NCBI GenBank assembly: GCA_946482515.1
Contig: CAMLRS010000003.1
Location: 124,001-188,000 of the forward strand
Direction: 5' to 3'
DNA length: 64,000 bases
From: an uncultured Flavobacteriales bacterium
GTDB lineage: Bacteria; Bacteroidota; Bacteroidia; Flavobacteriales; Crocinitomicaceae
Part shown: positions 42,732 through 51,710 of the stretch, piece by piece
Layout: each line of letters starts with the position of its first letter
How positions within the stretch are numbered: position 1 is the stretch's first letter
Program-made: the position numbers and the translations under genes
Notes under the pieces: generated by a model
What the model was told of the DNA's origin: nothing
Database searches by the model: none
The model's input: the letters and a program-made list of their open reading frames with translations, nothing else

Positions 42732-44078
42732 CTACGCTTTCTTCTTCCGATCGCGCAGGTTCATAAACGGAATTTCGATCAGCTTATACATCGTAAACGA
42801 AATACCAATCACCAGCGCCCAGAACAGCGTGTAGTCGAGCCACCATTTTTCACCAACGATGTGTTTGCCCGGTCGGTACTTTTTAAAGTCGAAATGCTTC
42901 TCCTGCGCCTGTTCGATGGTCATCGTCATTGGGATGTACTTGCCATTCGGCTGAACGGTGTAATAATCACCCGTTTTTTTGCCGGTTTCATCCGTTTCGG
43001 TAATGTAGACAATGTTGTTCAGCCTGCGTTCAGCCGGTGTGATCTGCTCGATTTTAACACCATCGTAGTTGCCGTGCATGATGTTCTTGATCAGCATATT
43101 GGTCACCACGTTCAGGTTCACGAGGTACATCGAATAGGAGATAAGGCTGAAGAAGGTAATGAACTTCGTGACGCGCCCGAAACCGTTTTTCCAATTGGAC
43201 AGGAAGGGCAGCATCATCAACACGACCAGTGATTTGATCAGCGGGAACCAAACGGCAGAATATTCACCGTATTTCGGGCCCATATTGCGCTTTGTGTAGT
43301 ATAATAGCCAGCAGCCGAGGATGAGCAGCAGAATGTTGAACTTATGCTTCCAGAGATTTGGGAAATAGTTCGCAAGGAATGCCCCGATCACACCGAACAT
43401 GATGGCGTCCAGTCGCGGAATGACCTGGTAGGTGATGTGATCGTCGATGTACTGCTTAAAGGCTGGCAAATGCGCCGGATCGGCACTATGGAAGTTGTAT
43501 TTGTGGTAAATGTAGTAACGGTACCAGGAGATCAGTGCAATGAGCACCACGCTAAGCACCACGATCGTCGGCAAGAGCTTGGAACGGAAGAGGTACAGGC
43601 TGCCGAAGAGGAAGGTCGGGATCAGCAGGTAAAACCATTCTTCGATACTTAAGCTCCAGGATTCTGCAAAAAACGAAGGTGGAACGGATTCAAAATTCTG
43701 GATGAAGAAGAAAAACTTCCACCAGTCGGGCGGGAAATTATCCGGCAGCGCGATTGCCGTATAAGCCAGCAATATCAGCAATACGAAGAGGTAAGCCGGA
43801 ACGGTACGCATCCATCGTCTGCTCCAGAAATGTACCAGGCCTTTAATTGAAGGCGCTTCTTTCTGCAATTGACGGATCAGGATTCCACCGATCAGGTAAC
43901 CACTGAGTACGAAAAAGATCGCAACACCATCGAGCAGGATCTTATGAACAGCCGGCTTGTATTCCATGGGTACGAGGATCAGGCTGTGACCGATAAGTAC
44001 CATGAAGATCGCAATAAAACGCAGGACGTCCAGTCCGAAAACGCGATTGGTGGTATGTTCTAAACGGAAAAACTGCAT
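42732..44078 (-). CDS. Acyltransferase 3 (OafA/YrhL-type) membrane protein
   Basis: A 448-residue inner-membrane protein with about ten helices. The first carries the family signature VFGLDVLRFIAIFMVLIGHS, with the catalytic-type His. The later ESWSLSIEEWFYLLIPTFL is the second hallmark. Such proteins O-acetylate or otherwise acylate surface sugars. A hydrophilic insertion of about 80 residues (about 330-410, with LNNIVYITETDETGKK and EQAQEKHFDFKKYRPG) stands between the last two helices and is not part of the standard fold. No glycan genes are directly adjacent. Confidence 0.88.
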   Translation of the reverse strand: MQFFRLEHTTNRVFGLDVLRFIAIFMVLIGHSLILVPMEYKPAVHKILLDGVAIFFVLSGYLIGGILIRQLQKEAPSIKGLVHFWSRRWMRTVPAYLFVLLILLAYTAIALPDNFPPDWWKFFFFIQNFESVPPSFFAESWSLSIEEWFYLLIPTFLFGSLYLFRSKLLPTIVVLSVVLIALISWYRYYIYHKYNFHSADPAHLPAFKQYIDDHITYQVIPRLDAIMFGVIGAFLANYFPNLWKHKFNILLLILGCWLLYYTKRNMGPKYGEYSAVWFPLIKSLVVLMMLPFLSNWKNGFGRVTKFITFFSLISYSMYLVNLNVVTNMLIKNIMHGNYDGVKIEQITPAERRLNNIVYITETDETGKKTGDYYTVQPNGKYIPMTMTIEQAQEKHFDFKKYRPGKHIVGEKWWLDYTLFWALVIGISFTMYKLIEIPFMNLRDRKKKA

Positions 44079-44203
44079 TGTGTCCGTGGTGTTATGTTTG
44101 AATCCGGGGACGAAGGTACGGATTTAGTTGATGAATTGAATAGTTGGCAAGTCTGAAGTTCGTAGTTGGAAATAGTGTGTTAGAAGTCAGAAGTTACGGG
44201 AAA

Positions 44204-44237
44204 CAAAAAAAGGCTGCCCGCCAATGGTGGACAGCCT
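44204..44237 (-). terminator. Intrinsic terminator of pnp
   Basis: On the minus strand AGGCTGTCCACC, ATT, GGCGGGCAGCCT forms a 12-bp stem with one mismatch, then seven Ts. It starts about 20 bp after the pnp stop. Confidence 0.88.
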
Positions 44238-44259
44238 CAAGGTTTCAGTCACACAGGAA

Positions 44260-46425
44260 TTACTGTGCTTCTTCTGTTGTTTCTCTTGGTTTGGAAGATT
44301 CCGTACGCTCAGGACGTGGCAGGAGCACACGACGGGAAAGCTTCCATTTCTTGGTTTTAGGATCTTTACCTACAACCTTGAATTTCAGTACATCGCCTTC
44401 TTTTGCTACGTCTTCCATCTTCGCCACTTTCTCCCAGCTGAACTCGGAAATGTGGATCAGACCGTCTGTTCCAGGAAGGATTTCCACGAACACACCGAAG
44501 TCTTTTACCGACTTCACTTTGCCTTCGTATTCTTTTCCTTCTTCTACCTGCGGAGGGAAAGCGATCATACGGATACGTCCGCTGGCTGCTTTCATATCGT
44601 CACCGTTGTTAGACATGATCTGAACCTGTCCTTCGCCGGATGGCAATTCTTCGATGGTAATAACCGTATTGGTTTCTTTCTGGATTCCCTGGATGATTTT
44701 TCCTCCAGGTCCGATGATGGCACCGATCATTTCGTTTGGTACGATGAATGCCTCGATACGTGGTGTTTGCGGTTTGAAGTCTGCGTTTGGCTTCGCAATC
44801 GTTTCAACGATCTTGTTGAGGATGTGCAAACGTCCTGCTTTCGCCTGATCCAATGCCTGGATCAGTACTTCGTATGGCAGACCGTCTACTTTGATATCCA
44901 TCTGGCAAGCTGTGATTCCTTTTGCCGTACCGGTTACTTTGAAGTCCATATCTCCGAGGTGATCTTCATCACCAAGGATATCCGACAATACAGCGAATTT
45001 ACCACCGTCGGCTACAAGACCCATAGCGATACCGGAAACCGGAGCTTTGATCTGTACACCACCGTCCATCAGGGCGAGTGTTCCGGCGCAAACCGTTGCC
45101 ATGGAAGAAGAACCGTTGGATTCGAGGATCTCGGATACAAGGCGGATCGTGTAAGCGTTGTTTTCCGGCAATACAGGCTTCAATGCGCGCAGTGCCAGGT
45201 TTCCGTGACCTACTTCACGACGGGAAGTACCGCGGATCGGCTTCGCTTCACCTGTCGAGAATGGCGGGAAGTTGTAGTGGAGCATGAATTTCTCAGTTCC
45301 GCGGAACGTAACACCGTCCAGCAGCTGCTCGTCCATTTTACCACCCAGTGTAAGTGTTGTCAACGATTGTGTTTCCCCGCGTGTAAATACGGCAGAACCG
45401 TGTACCATTGGCAGGTAGTCTACTTCCGCCCAGATCGGACGAATTTCGTCGAACTTACGGCCGTCAAGACGCTTCTGCTCGTTGAGCATCACATCGCGTA
45501 CCGCTTTTTTCTTCACTTCAGAGAAGTAAGTCGAAATGAATCCGCTCACTTCAGCCAGTTCTTCTTCCGAGTAAGAGGCCTTGATCTCTGCTTTGATCTC
45601 GTCGAACAATTCTGTACGCTTTGCTTTGTTTGCCAATCCCTGACGGGCAACTTCGCGGCATTTGTCGTAACCGAGCTCGTATACTTTTTTCTTAACGTCT
45701 TCGTTGTGCGTTTCGTGACTGTATTCGCGCTTCGGATTGGCTTTTGGCCATTCTGCTGCGAATGCCAGCTGGAATTTGCACTGCTCGATGATGGCTTCGT
45801 GAGCGATTTTGATCGCTTCAACCATTTCCAGCTCAGAAATCTCTTTCATTTCACCCTCCAGCATCACGATGTCTTTAATCGTACCGGCGATCATGATGTC
45901 GATATCCGACTGCGCCATCTGGCTTACAGTTGGGTTCACGATGAATTCACCGTTGATACGACCAACACGTACTTCAGACATCGGTCCGTTGAACGGGATG
46001 TCGGAAAGTGCGATAGCAGCCGAAGCAGCCAAACCGCACAATGCATCCGGCTGGTGCTCACCATCGTAAGCCAGCAACTGGATCATCAACTGAACTTCTG
46101 CGTGGTAATCATCCGGGAACAGGGGACGCAGAGCGCGGTCCACCAATCGCATAATGAGTACTTCGCTGTCGGAAGGACGTGCCTCACGACGGAAGAATCC
46201 ACCAGGGATTTTACCCGCAGCTGCGAATTTCTCTTTGTAATCTACTGTTAACGGAAGGAAATCCACTCCGTCTTTTGCTTCTGGTGCTGCAACGACTGTT
46301 GCGAGAAGCACCGTGTTGCCCATTTGTAACACTACCGACCCGTCAGCTTGTTTTGCAAGCTTTCCAGTTTCGATGGAAATCTCTTTCCCTCCGGTAACGA
46401 TGGACTTTTTTACTCCTATATTCAT
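44260..46425 (-). CDS. pnp: Polyribonucleotide nucleotidyltransferase (PNPase)
   Basis: A 721-residue protein with the standard layout. First RNase PH domain ([37 protein letters not shown]), helical linker, second RNase PH domain ([62 protein letters not shown] with the active-site Asp), KH domain ([17 protein letters not shown]) and S1 domain ([18 protein letters not shown]). It degrades RNA phosphorolytically from the 3' end. rpsO lies directly upstream, the classic pairing. TAAATTTG on the minus strand (46440-46447) gives it a promoter of its own. Confidence 0.98.
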   Translation of the reverse strand: MNIGVKKSIVTGGKEISIETGKLAKQADGSVVLQMGNTVLLATVVAAPEAKDGVDFLPLTVDYKEKFAAAGKIPGGFFRREARPSDSEVLIMRLVDRALRPLFPDDYHAEVQLMIQLLAYDGEHQPDALCGLAASAAIALSDIPFNGPMSEVRVGRINGEFIVNPTVSQMAQSDIDIMIAGTIKDIVMLEGEMKEISELEMVEAIKIAHEAIIEQCKFQLAFAAEWPKANPKREYSHETHNEDVKKKVYELGYDKCREVARQGLANKAKRTELFDEIKAEIKASYSEEELAEVSGFISTYFSEVKKKAVRDVMLNEQKRLDGRKFDEIRPIWAEVDYLPMVHGSAVFTRGETQSLTTLTLGGKMDEQLLDGVTFRGTEKFMLHYNFPPFSTGEAKPIRGTSRREVGHGNLALRALKPVLPENNAYTIRLVSEILESNGSSSMATVCAGTLALMDGGVQIKAPVSGIAMGLVADGGKFAVLSDILGDEDHLGDMDFKVTGTAKGITACQMDIKVDGLPYEVLIQALDQAKAGRLHILNKIVETIAKPNADFKPQTPRIEAFIVPNEMIGAIIGPGGKIIQGIQKETNTVITIEELPSGEGQVQIMSNNGDDMKAASGRIRMIAFPPQVEEGKEYEGKVKSVKDFGVFVEILPGTDGLIHISEFSWEKVAKMEDVAKEGDVLKFKVVGKDPKTKKWKLSRRVLLPRPERTESSKPRETTEEAQ

Positions 46426-46439
46426 ACTTCTATTATTTC

Positions 46440-46447
46440 CAAATTTA
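46440..46447 (-). promoter_or_regulatory. -7 box of pnp
   Basis: The minus strand reads TAAATTTG, a perfect TAnnTTTG, 14 bp before the pnp start. The bases upstream belong to a family C repeat and contain no clear TTG at the usual spacing. Confidence 0.5.
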
Positions 46448-46530
46448 ATTGACTTCAGGATTTAAAGACTTTAAGATTTCAGGACGGTGCTGATGTCTTA
46501 AAATCCTAATGTCCTGACGTCCGGATTAAC
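46447..46530. repeat. Family C palindromic repeat, copy 2
   Basis: GACTTCAGGATTTAAAGAC, TTAAGATTTCAGGAC and then inverted TGATGTCTTAAAATCC, TAATGTCCTGACGTCC. The right half is almost identical to that of copy 3 (55822-55902). It separates rpsO from pnp. Confidence 0.78.
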
Positions 46531-46570
46531 AAAAAAGGGGACGGTCGAATCGTTTCGACAAAGCCCCCTC
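46531..46570 (-). terminator. Intrinsic terminator of rpsO
   Basis: The minus strand has GGGG, then GTCGAA-ACGA-TTCGAC nested inside, then CCCC and TTTTTT (plus-strand A run 46531-46536, G run 46537-46540). It lies about 25 bp after the rpsO stop, between rpsO and pnp. Confidence 0.8.
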
Positions 46571-46593
46571 TCTTAAAATTATGTTTGATCGAA

Positions 46594-46863
46594 TTAACGA
46601 CGTAAACCTAATTCTTTTACCAACGCACGGTATTTTTCAATGTCCTTACGCTTCAGGTAATCCAGCAAGCTACGACGCTTACCAACCAGCAACTGCAGTG
46701 AACGCTGAGTTCCGAAATCCTTACGGTTCTTTTTCAGGTGTTCTGTAAGATGCGCGATGCGGTAAGTGAACAAAGCGATTTGTCCTTCCGTTGAGCCTGT
46801 GTTTGCTGCTGATCCGCCGTGTTTTGCGAAGATCTCAGCTTTCTTTTCTGGTGCTAAATACAT
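46594..46863 (-). CDS. rpsO: 30S ribosomal protein S15
   Basis: An 89-residue protein of standard S15 length. Motifs are TGSTEGQIALFTYRIAHLTEHL, KKNRKDFGTQRSLQLLVGKR, RSLLDYLKRKDIEKY and a final ELGLRR. It binds 16S rRNA early in 30S assembly. I chose the ATG at 46863, where S15 proteins start (MYLAPEKKAEIF). The upstream extension is the leader, containing the -7 box. Downstream is pnp. Confidence 0.97.
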   Translation of the reverse strand: MYLAPEKKAEIFAKHGGSAANTGSTEGQIALFTYRIAHLTEHLKKNRKDFGTQRSLQLLVGKRRSLLDYLKRKDIEKYRALVKELGLRR

Positions 46864-46909
46864 GCCAATATTGCTTGAATGATTTTTATGTATGCCGACT
46901 TTCGACGTG

Positions 46910-46917
46910 CAAATATA
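46910..46917 (-). promoter_or_regulatory. -7 box of rpsO
   Basis: The minus strand reads TATATTTG, a perfect match to TAnnTTTG, about 47 bp before the rpsO start. That leaves room for an autoregulatory leader, as S15 often controls its own translation. Confidence 0.6.
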
Positions 46918-46920
46918 CAA

Positions 46921-47005
46921 CTAAAATTGAGAATGGAAAATTCCAAAATGGAAAATGCAAAATTGAAAAGCGAATCAACCTGTTACATTTCAATTTTCAA
47001 TTATT
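46921..47005. repeat. Low-complexity inverted gap (AAAATTGAGAATGGAAAATT words)
   Basis: The segment between the ABC exporter stop and the rpsO promoter is built from AAAATTGAGAATGG, GGAAAATTCC, GCAAAATTGAAAAG and their inversions TTTCAATTTTCAATTATTGAG. It can fold on itself. The exporter reading frame ends at its left edge. Confidence 0.5.
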
Positions 47006-48820
47006 GAGGTTTGTCTGAAGCTCCACCAGTCCTGCATAAGCGCCGTCACGGTTGGCGATCAGCTCCGGGTGCGTTCCCTGTTCGATCAGCTCGCCCTGCT
47101 GGATCACGAGGATCTTGTCGGCATTGCGAATGGTGCTCAAACGGTGAGCGATCACGATGGAAGTACGACCTTTCATGAGCTTTTCGAGCGCGTCTTGCAC
47201 CACTTTTTCGGATTCGGAATCGAGGGCGGAAGTGGCTTCGTCGAGTACGAGGATCGTCGGGTTTTTCAGAATGGCGCGGGCAATGGCAATGCGCTGTTTC
47301 TGTCCGCCGCTGAGCTGAATTCCTCTATCACCGACCTGCGTGTCGAATCCGTCGGGAAAGCTGTTGATGAAGTCCAGTGCGTTGGCTTGCCGGGCTGCTT
47401 CCAGGATGGCTTCTTCACTGGCAGATGGCTTACCGAAAGCAATGTTCTCGCGGATCGTTCCGGCGAAAAGCAACACATCCTGTGGCACAACGGCAATGTG
47501 GTTCCGCAGGTGTTCCAGGTCGATGGTCGCAGCGTCGTGTCCGTCAAAGAGGATGGTGCCGCTTTCAGGCTGGTAATAGTTCAATACCAATGAAGCAATC
47601 GTCGATTTCCCACCGCCGGAAGCGCCTACAAGCGCCAGTGTCTGGTTGGAGCCTATTTCGAATGATAAGTCGCGGATGACCGGAACATCAGGACGCTGCG
47701 GATAGCGGAAAGTAACGTTGCGGAAAGCGATCGTGCCGGAAAGCGCCGGTTTGGCTGTTCCGGTGAACAATTCCGGTTCGCTGACCTCGGTCATCAGGTC
47801 CATGAGCTTTTCTGTCGCACCGACCGATTTCTGGATGCCTGAATAAAAATCCGGTAAAGAGCCAATGCTTACCGCCATCAGCAAGGTCACCATCAGGAAG
47901 GAAAACAAATCACCTTGCGCCAGCTCCGGATTCGGTCCTTGCGTCATCATCAGTCCCTGCCACACGATAAACACAATGGCGCCGAACATACAGAAGACCA
48001 TGAACGAAATGAAAATACCGCGCCAAAGACCGCTGCGAACGTTCAAACGACGAATTTCTTCCACCGCAGCCTTGAACTTGCCTATCAGGTAGTTTTCATT
48101 GGTAAAAGCTTTGATGTTGCCGATCCCGGTCATGGATTCTTCCGCAATGGCATTGGCCGAAGCGGTTTTGTCCTGCGCCTCGCGCGACAGTTTTTTGATG
48201 AATCGTCCGAACACAACAGCGACGATCACGATCACCGGAACAGTGGAAAGCATGATCAGGGCCAGTTTCCAGGAAACGAAAGCGAGGTAGAGCACACCAC
48301 CTACGACCATAACGACCTGCCGGAAGAATTCGGCAACTGTTGTGCGAAGCGTTTCCTGTAATTGCGTGATATCAGCAGAAAGACGGCTGGTGAGTTCGCC
48401 CACGGTATTCCGGTTGTAGAAATCCATCGGGAGGCGGAGCAGTTGTTGAAAAACGTCGAAACGGATGTCGCGCAGTGCCTTTTCAGTCACATTGGTAAAC
48501 AATACCACCCGGAAATAGCTGAAAAGAGCCTGTGCACCAAACATCAGGAACAATACCAGTGTAACGGTTGAGATATTGGAAAGATCGATGGCCTGAACGG
48601 CTTCAGCCATGGTTGTTTTCGTTCCGCTTCCAAGTCCGAGCAATTGTCCGAGCAGAATAGGGAAGACGAAGCCAATGAGGGTGGAAAGCACGAGGAATAT
48701 CCAACCGATGCCGTATTCAACCCGGTAGGGTTTCAGGTAAGTGAAAATACGTCTCGCTTTGCGGTAACTATCGCGTGTTAATTGTATTTTTTCCTTCTTT
48801 ACCTGTTTGGGTCGCAACAT
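46997..48820 (-). CDS. MsbA-like ABC exporter (fused permease and ATPase)
   Basis: A 607-residue half-transporter. The N-terminal type I exporter domain has six helices (about 35-340) and FYNRNTVGELTSRLSADI in an intracellular loop. The ATPase domain has Walker A GASGGGKST, signature LSGGQKQR, Walker B ILVLDEATSALD and the switch-loop IAHRLSTI. It would act as a homodimer. MsbA-type proteins flip lipid A, but drug or peptide export is also possible. A perfect -7 box TACATTTG (minus strand, 48840-48847) stands 20 bp upstream. Confidence 0.93.
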   Translation of the reverse strand: MLRPKQVKKEKIQLTRDSYRKARRIFTYLKPYRVEYGIGWIFLVLSTLIGFVFPILLGQLLGLGSGTKTTMAEAVQAIDLSNISTVTLVLFLMFGAQALFSYFRVVLFTNVTEKALRDIRFDVFQQLLRLPMDFYNRNTVGELTSRLSADITQLQETLRTTVAEFFRQVVMVVGGVLYLAFVSWKLALIMLSTVPVIVIVAVVFGRFIKKLSREAQDKTASANAIAEESMTGIGNIKAFTNENYLIGKFKAAVEEIRRLNVRSGLWRGIFISFMVFCMFGAIVFIVWQGLMMTQGPNPELAQGDLFSFLMVTLLMAVSIGSLPDFYSGIQKSVGATEKLMDLMTEVSEPELFTGTAKPALSGTIAFRNVTFRYPQRPDVPVIRDLSFEIGSNQTLALVGASGGGKSTIASLVLNYYQPESGTILFDGHDAATIDLEHLRNHIAVVPQDVLLFAGTIRENIAFGKPSASEEAILEAARQANALDFINSFPDGFDTQVGDRGIQLSGGQKQRIAIARAILKNPTILVLDEATSALDSESEKVVQDALEKLMKGRTSIVIAHRLSTIRNADKILVIQQGELIEQGTHPELIANRDGAYAGLVELQTNLNN

Positions 48821-48839
48821 TCGTTGTAGATTTGTCCTG

Positions 48840-48847
48840 CAAATGTA
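48840..48847 (-). promoter_or_regulatory. -7 box of the ABC exporter gene
   Basis: The minus strand reads TACATTTG (perfect TAnnTTTG), 19 bp before the start codon. It is divergent from the rpmH promoter. Confidence 0.55.
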
Positions 48848-48899
48848 TACACATAGCGAGGCTCGCGGTGCATTTTTTCAGAATATTTTCTTGCAGGCC

Positions 48900-48929
48900 T
48901 TGACAATTTGGAAAATGTGGCTATCTTTG
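48900..48929 (+). promoter_or_regulatory. Promoter of rpmH
   Basis: TTG at 48900-48902, a 19-bp spacer and TATCTTTG at 48922-48929: a textbook Bacteroidota housekeeping promoter. It leaves a leader of about 65 nt before rpmH. Confidence 0.85.
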
Positions 48930-48998
48930 CACCCGCCTTTGTCGTTGACAGGCTTTAAGAAATTGAATTCCGAATACAGAAGATAAAGTATACAGATC

Positions 48999-49157
48999 AT
49001 GAAAAGAACGTTTCAGCCATCCGTAAGAAAGAGAAAGAACAAGCACGGATTCCGCAGCCGTATGGCAACGAAGAACGGTCGTAAAGTCTTGGCTGCACGT
49101 CGCCGCAAGGGCCGTAAAAAACTGACAGTTTCCGACGAGCGTTTCCACAAGCGTTAA
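48999..49157 (+). CDS. rpmH: 50S ribosomal protein L34
   Basis: A 52-residue, very basic protein: [20 protein letters not shown], then [19 protein letters not shown] and a C-terminal tail [12 protein letters not shown]. The first 44 residues match L34 throughout; the tail of about eight residues is the extension usual in Bacteroidota. It is a structural protein of the large ribosomal subunit. The gene has its own strong promoter and terminator, so it is monocistronic. rnpA and dnaA, its common neighbours elsewhere, are absent here. Confidence 0.97.
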   Translation: MKRTFQPSVRKRKNKHGFRSRMATKNGRKVLAARRRKGRKKLTVSDERFHKR

Positions 49158-49180
49158 TCGCCTCGTTACTAACGATATGA

Positions 49181-49211
49181 AACCATCTTCCTTTAGGGAG
49201 GTGGTTTTTTT
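49181..49211 (+). terminator. Intrinsic terminator of rpmH
   Basis: AACCATCTTC pairs with GGAGGTGGTT through ten base pairs (two G-T), then seven Ts and GTTTT. Confidence 0.85.
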
Positions 49212-49225
49212 GTTTTCCAAACTTT

Positions 49226-49423
49226 TACCACAAAGAAGCAAAGTATATCATAAGTCATACTGCTTAAGGTAGCAAAGAGTTTGTCGTCACTTTTCTAGCT
49301 GTAAACGCAAAATTTCAGAGCTACTTAGCATAGAATTCAATAGAATTATTGTCAGTTACTACGATTACCTTTGCTCCCTTAACAAACACAGCCAGGAATT
49401 TACTCTTTGTTTCTTTGTGGTGA
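49226..49423. repeat. Family A repeat, full-length copy 2 (about 198 bp)
   Basis: The ends TACCACAAAGAAGCAAAG and CTTTGTTTCTTTGTGGTGA are inverted repeats. Inside are CTGCTTAAGGTAGCAAAG (49260-49277) and CTTTGCTCCCTTAACAAACA (49371-49390), which also pair with each other, so the element has nested inverted repeats. The central ~90 bp differ from copy 1. The right end stands 24 bp before the threonine aldolase gene. Confidence 0.78.
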
Positions 49424-49441
49424 ATCAAAATGCTATTTTTA
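49407..49441 (+). promoter_or_regulatory. Possible promoter of ltaE using the repeat end
   Basis: TATTTTTA at 49434-49441 is a -7 box with one mismatch. The family A end provides two TTG boxes, at 49407-49409 (24-bp spacer) and 49415-49417 (16-bp spacer); both are at the edge of the usual range. Confidence 0.4.
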
Positions 49442-49447
49442 TAGGAT

Positions 49448-50473
49448 ATGAAATTTCCAATCGACTTTCGCTCCGATACCGTAACGCAGCCGACTGAGGC
49501 TATGCGCGCTGCTATGTTTTCCGCGCCACTGGGCGATGATGTGTACGGTGAAGATCCGACCGTGAACGAGCTGCAACAATTCGCAGCCGATTATTTTGGG
49601 ATGGAAGCGGCCTTGTTCTGCGCATCCGGAACGCAAACCAATCAGATCGCCATCAACGTGCATGCGAAGCCGGGCGGCGAAGTGATTTGTCACGAAGAAA
49701 GTCATATTTACAAATACGAAGGCGGCGGCATTGCCAAGAACTCGGGCGCTTCCGTTCGTCTGCTCACAGGCAATCGCGGTCGACTCACGGCTGAAGATAT
49801 TGGTCAGTGGATCATGCCCGACGACGTACATTTTCCGGTTACGCAGCTGATTTCACTGGAAGATACGGCCAATCGCGGTGGTGGTGCGGTCTACGATTTC
49901 GAAGAGATCAAACGCATCAGTCAATTGGCGAAACAGCACGATCTGCCTTTGCACCTGGATGGTGCACGTTTGTTCAATGCGTTACGCGTGAATGGCATCC
50001 CACCGAAGGAATACGCCTCCCATTTCGATTCCATTTCCATTTGCCTTTCCAAAGGATTGGGCGCACCGGTTGGTTCGCTGCTGCTTGGGAAGAGCGATTT
50101 TATCCATAAAGCCCGCCGCGTACGCAAAGTCATGGGCGGTGGCATGCGACAGGCTGGCTTCCTGGCTGCTGCAGGTTTGCATGCGTTGAAACACCATGTT
50201 GAACGACTCGACGAAGATCATCGTCATGCGCTCCGACTGGGCGATGCATTGGCAACACGATCGTGGGTAAAAAACCTTGTGCCGGTGGAAACGAATATCG
50301 TGGTGATCGAGCTGCTGCATCCGGCCGATCGCGATCGCTTTATTGCCCGTTTTGCCGAAGAACAGATCAAAGTCAGTGCGTTTGGTCCGGGAATGATCCG
50401 TTTGGTCACCCACCTGGATTGTTCACCTGCGCAGATCGATCATGTCATAGAAGTCATAAACCGACTGGCATGA
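49448..50473 (+). CDS. ltaE: Low-specificity L-threonine aldolase
   Basis: A 341-residue PLP enzyme of the beta-eliminating lyase/threonine aldolase family. Motifs are [18 protein letters not shown] (start), [49 protein letters not shown] (Asp to PLP nitrogen) and [15 protein letters not shown] (Schiff-base Lys). It cleaves threonine and allo-threonine to glycine and acetaldehyde. Its stop overlaps the start of the next gene (ATGA, 50470-50473). Confidence 0.94.
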   Translation: MKFPIDFRSDTVTQPTEAMRAAMFSAPLGDDVYGEDPTVNELQQFAADYFGMEAALFCASGTQTNQIAINVHAKPGGEVICHEESHIYKYEGGGIAKNSGASVRLLTGNRGRLTAEDIGQWIMPDDVHFPVTQLISLEDTANRGGGAVYDFEEIKRISQLAKQHDLPLHLDGARLFNALRVNGIPPKEYASHFDSISICLSKGLGAPVGSLLLGKSDFIHKARRVRKVMGGGMRQAGFLAAAGLHALKHHVERLDEDHRHALRLGDALATRSWVKNLVPVETNIVVIELLHPADRDRFIARFAEEQIKVSAFGPGMIRLVTHLDCSPAQIDHVIEVINRLA

Positions 50474-51519
50474 AACGGTGGCTGCTGCTGTGGATGGCTT
50501 TGCCCTTTGTTTCCATAGCGCAGGAACCGCTTTATGTATGGACATCGGTGCTGCTGATGAATGAAAACTGGCCGCGACCCACGGTAGAGCAACCCGATTT
50601 TTCTTTTTTTGCCGATATCATCGTTGTTGAAAAATCCGACAGGGTAGACAACAATTTGCAATTCTATTCCTGTTCGCGTGCCATCTGGCTTCGGGAGTCG
50701 TCCTGGATGGCCGATTCAATCGAAGGGACGCACCGTCCGCTGGCCCAGCTGTATTTTGATTGTTATGAGCTGGAAGCAAGGAAAATCAGCCGGGAGCTGC
50801 AAAAAGGCGGAATCGATCCGAACGAGCTGGCTCATCAGGCGCGTTTGCGAGCGGATAGTTTGGCCAATCATTTCAATTCTATCACAGCAGCCGGAGTGGA
50901 CTTCGAGCAGCTGCGATTGAGTCGTTTATGGATGGACAGCGCGTTGCAGGCCAATCCCCGGATGGATTTCCCGGAAAAGCCCGAAAAGAAAGTGCTGGGA
51001 TTGGGGTTCGACATCGGCGTTGGTGCCACATTTTTCACGGGCGAAGTAAGCAGTTATTTCAAGCCTGTTTCCGGTCTGTCGCTGGGTGGAACGTTCCGGA
51101 TCAATCGTCTGTATTTCGATTACCACTGGCTGAATACCCGCACGATCGCTCGCAAAGAATTCGAGATGCAGGATTTTAAATTCACCGATACGACCAGCCT
51201 GCGTATCCGGCAAACGGTTGCAGCCGTTGGGTTCCAGGTTACCCGCTTTTCCCGCTTACGATTGGTTCCGTATGTTGCTTTGTCACTGTTCCGCGTGATC
51301 AACGATAACGAACCGAAAGGTTCCCTGTATAATAAAGGCGGCCTGTCCTCGAATTTCGGGATTGGCTTGCTTTCCGAATGGACGGTAAATCCTTATGATC
51401 CGCGCGAACGCTCTTTCTGGAAAATCATCCTGCGAACGGAATACACGCGTATCGATTACCTCCACGTGATCCAAGGCGACGGATTTAAAGTATTGCTGGG
51501 GATTGGGATTGCTATTTGA
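50470..51519 (+). CDS. Secreted or outer-membrane protein of unknown function
   Basis: A 349-residue protein with signal peptide [18 protein letters not shown]. The first half is mostly helical (LARKISRELQ-like; LAHQARLRADSLANHF). From residue ~185 onward short amphipathic strands (VLGLGFDIGVGATFFTGEVS, GGTFRINRLYFDYHWLN, FRIIDYLHVI-like) suggest a small outer-membrane barrel. No family is recognised. The ATG overlaps the ltaE stop; I preferred it to an upstream in-frame start because of the signal peptide. Confidence 0.8.
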   Translation: MKRWLLLWMALPFVSIAQEPLYVWTSVLLMNENWPRPTVEQPDFSFFADIIVVEKSDRVDNNLQFYSCSRAIWLRESSWMADSIEGTHRPLAQLYFDCYELEARKISRELQKGGIDPNELAHQARLRADSLANHFNSITAAGVDFEQLRLSRLWMDSALQANPRMDFPEKPEKKVLGLGFDIGVGATFFTGEVSSYFKPVSGLSLGGTFRINRLYFDYHWLNTRTIARKEFEMQDFKFTDTTSLRIRQTVAAVGFQVTRFSRLRLVPYVALSLFRVINDNEPKGSLYNKGGLSSNFGIGLLSEWTVNPYDPRERSFWKIILRTEYTRIDYLHVIQGDGFKVLLGIGIAI

Positions 51520-51539
51520 TTTGGCAAAAGTTGAAAGCT

Positions 51540-51667
51540 TCCCTCCTTGAGGAGGGACAAAGGGAGATGGCTAACCGCGATCGAAGTTGGATGCCACCCT
51601 CCTCAATGTCCCTGCGCTACCGCTTGGTCTTCAAAAGCTACGCTTTCTCTTCTCAAGGGAGGAGGTA
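51540..51667. repeat. Family B repeat, copy 2
   Basis: CCCTCCTTGAGGAGGG is a perfect palindrome at the left end. GATGCCACCCTCCTCAATGT and CTTCTCAAGGGAGGAGG follow, matching the GCCACCCTCCT and CTCAAGGGAGGAG blocks of copy 1 at 32661-32745. Confidence 0.65.
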
Positions 51668-51673
51668 AATTTT

Positions 51674-51693
51674 CCTTTGCTCCTTTGTGGTGA
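51674..51693. repeat. Family A end fragment
   Basis: CCTTTGCTCCTTTGTGGTGA is a 20-bp match to the right end of the family A element, with no other part of the element present. It directly adjoins the family B copy. Confidence 0.75.
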
Positions 51694-51706
51694 TAGATTA
51701 CCTTTA
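51677..51706 (+). promoter_or_regulatory. Possible promoter formed with the repeat end
   Basis: TTG at 51677-51679 (inside the family A end), a 19-bp spacer and TACCTTTA at 51699-51706, one mismatch from the -7 consensus. The start codon at 51711 is only 4 bp further. Confidence 0.45.
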
Positions 51707-51710
51707 CTTC

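Noticed and set aside
44224..46251. Open frame of 675 codons on the plus strand opposite pnp
   Set aside because: It is a shadow of the pnp codon pattern; its product has Cys, His, Phe and Arg excess and no recognisable domain, while pnp is certain.
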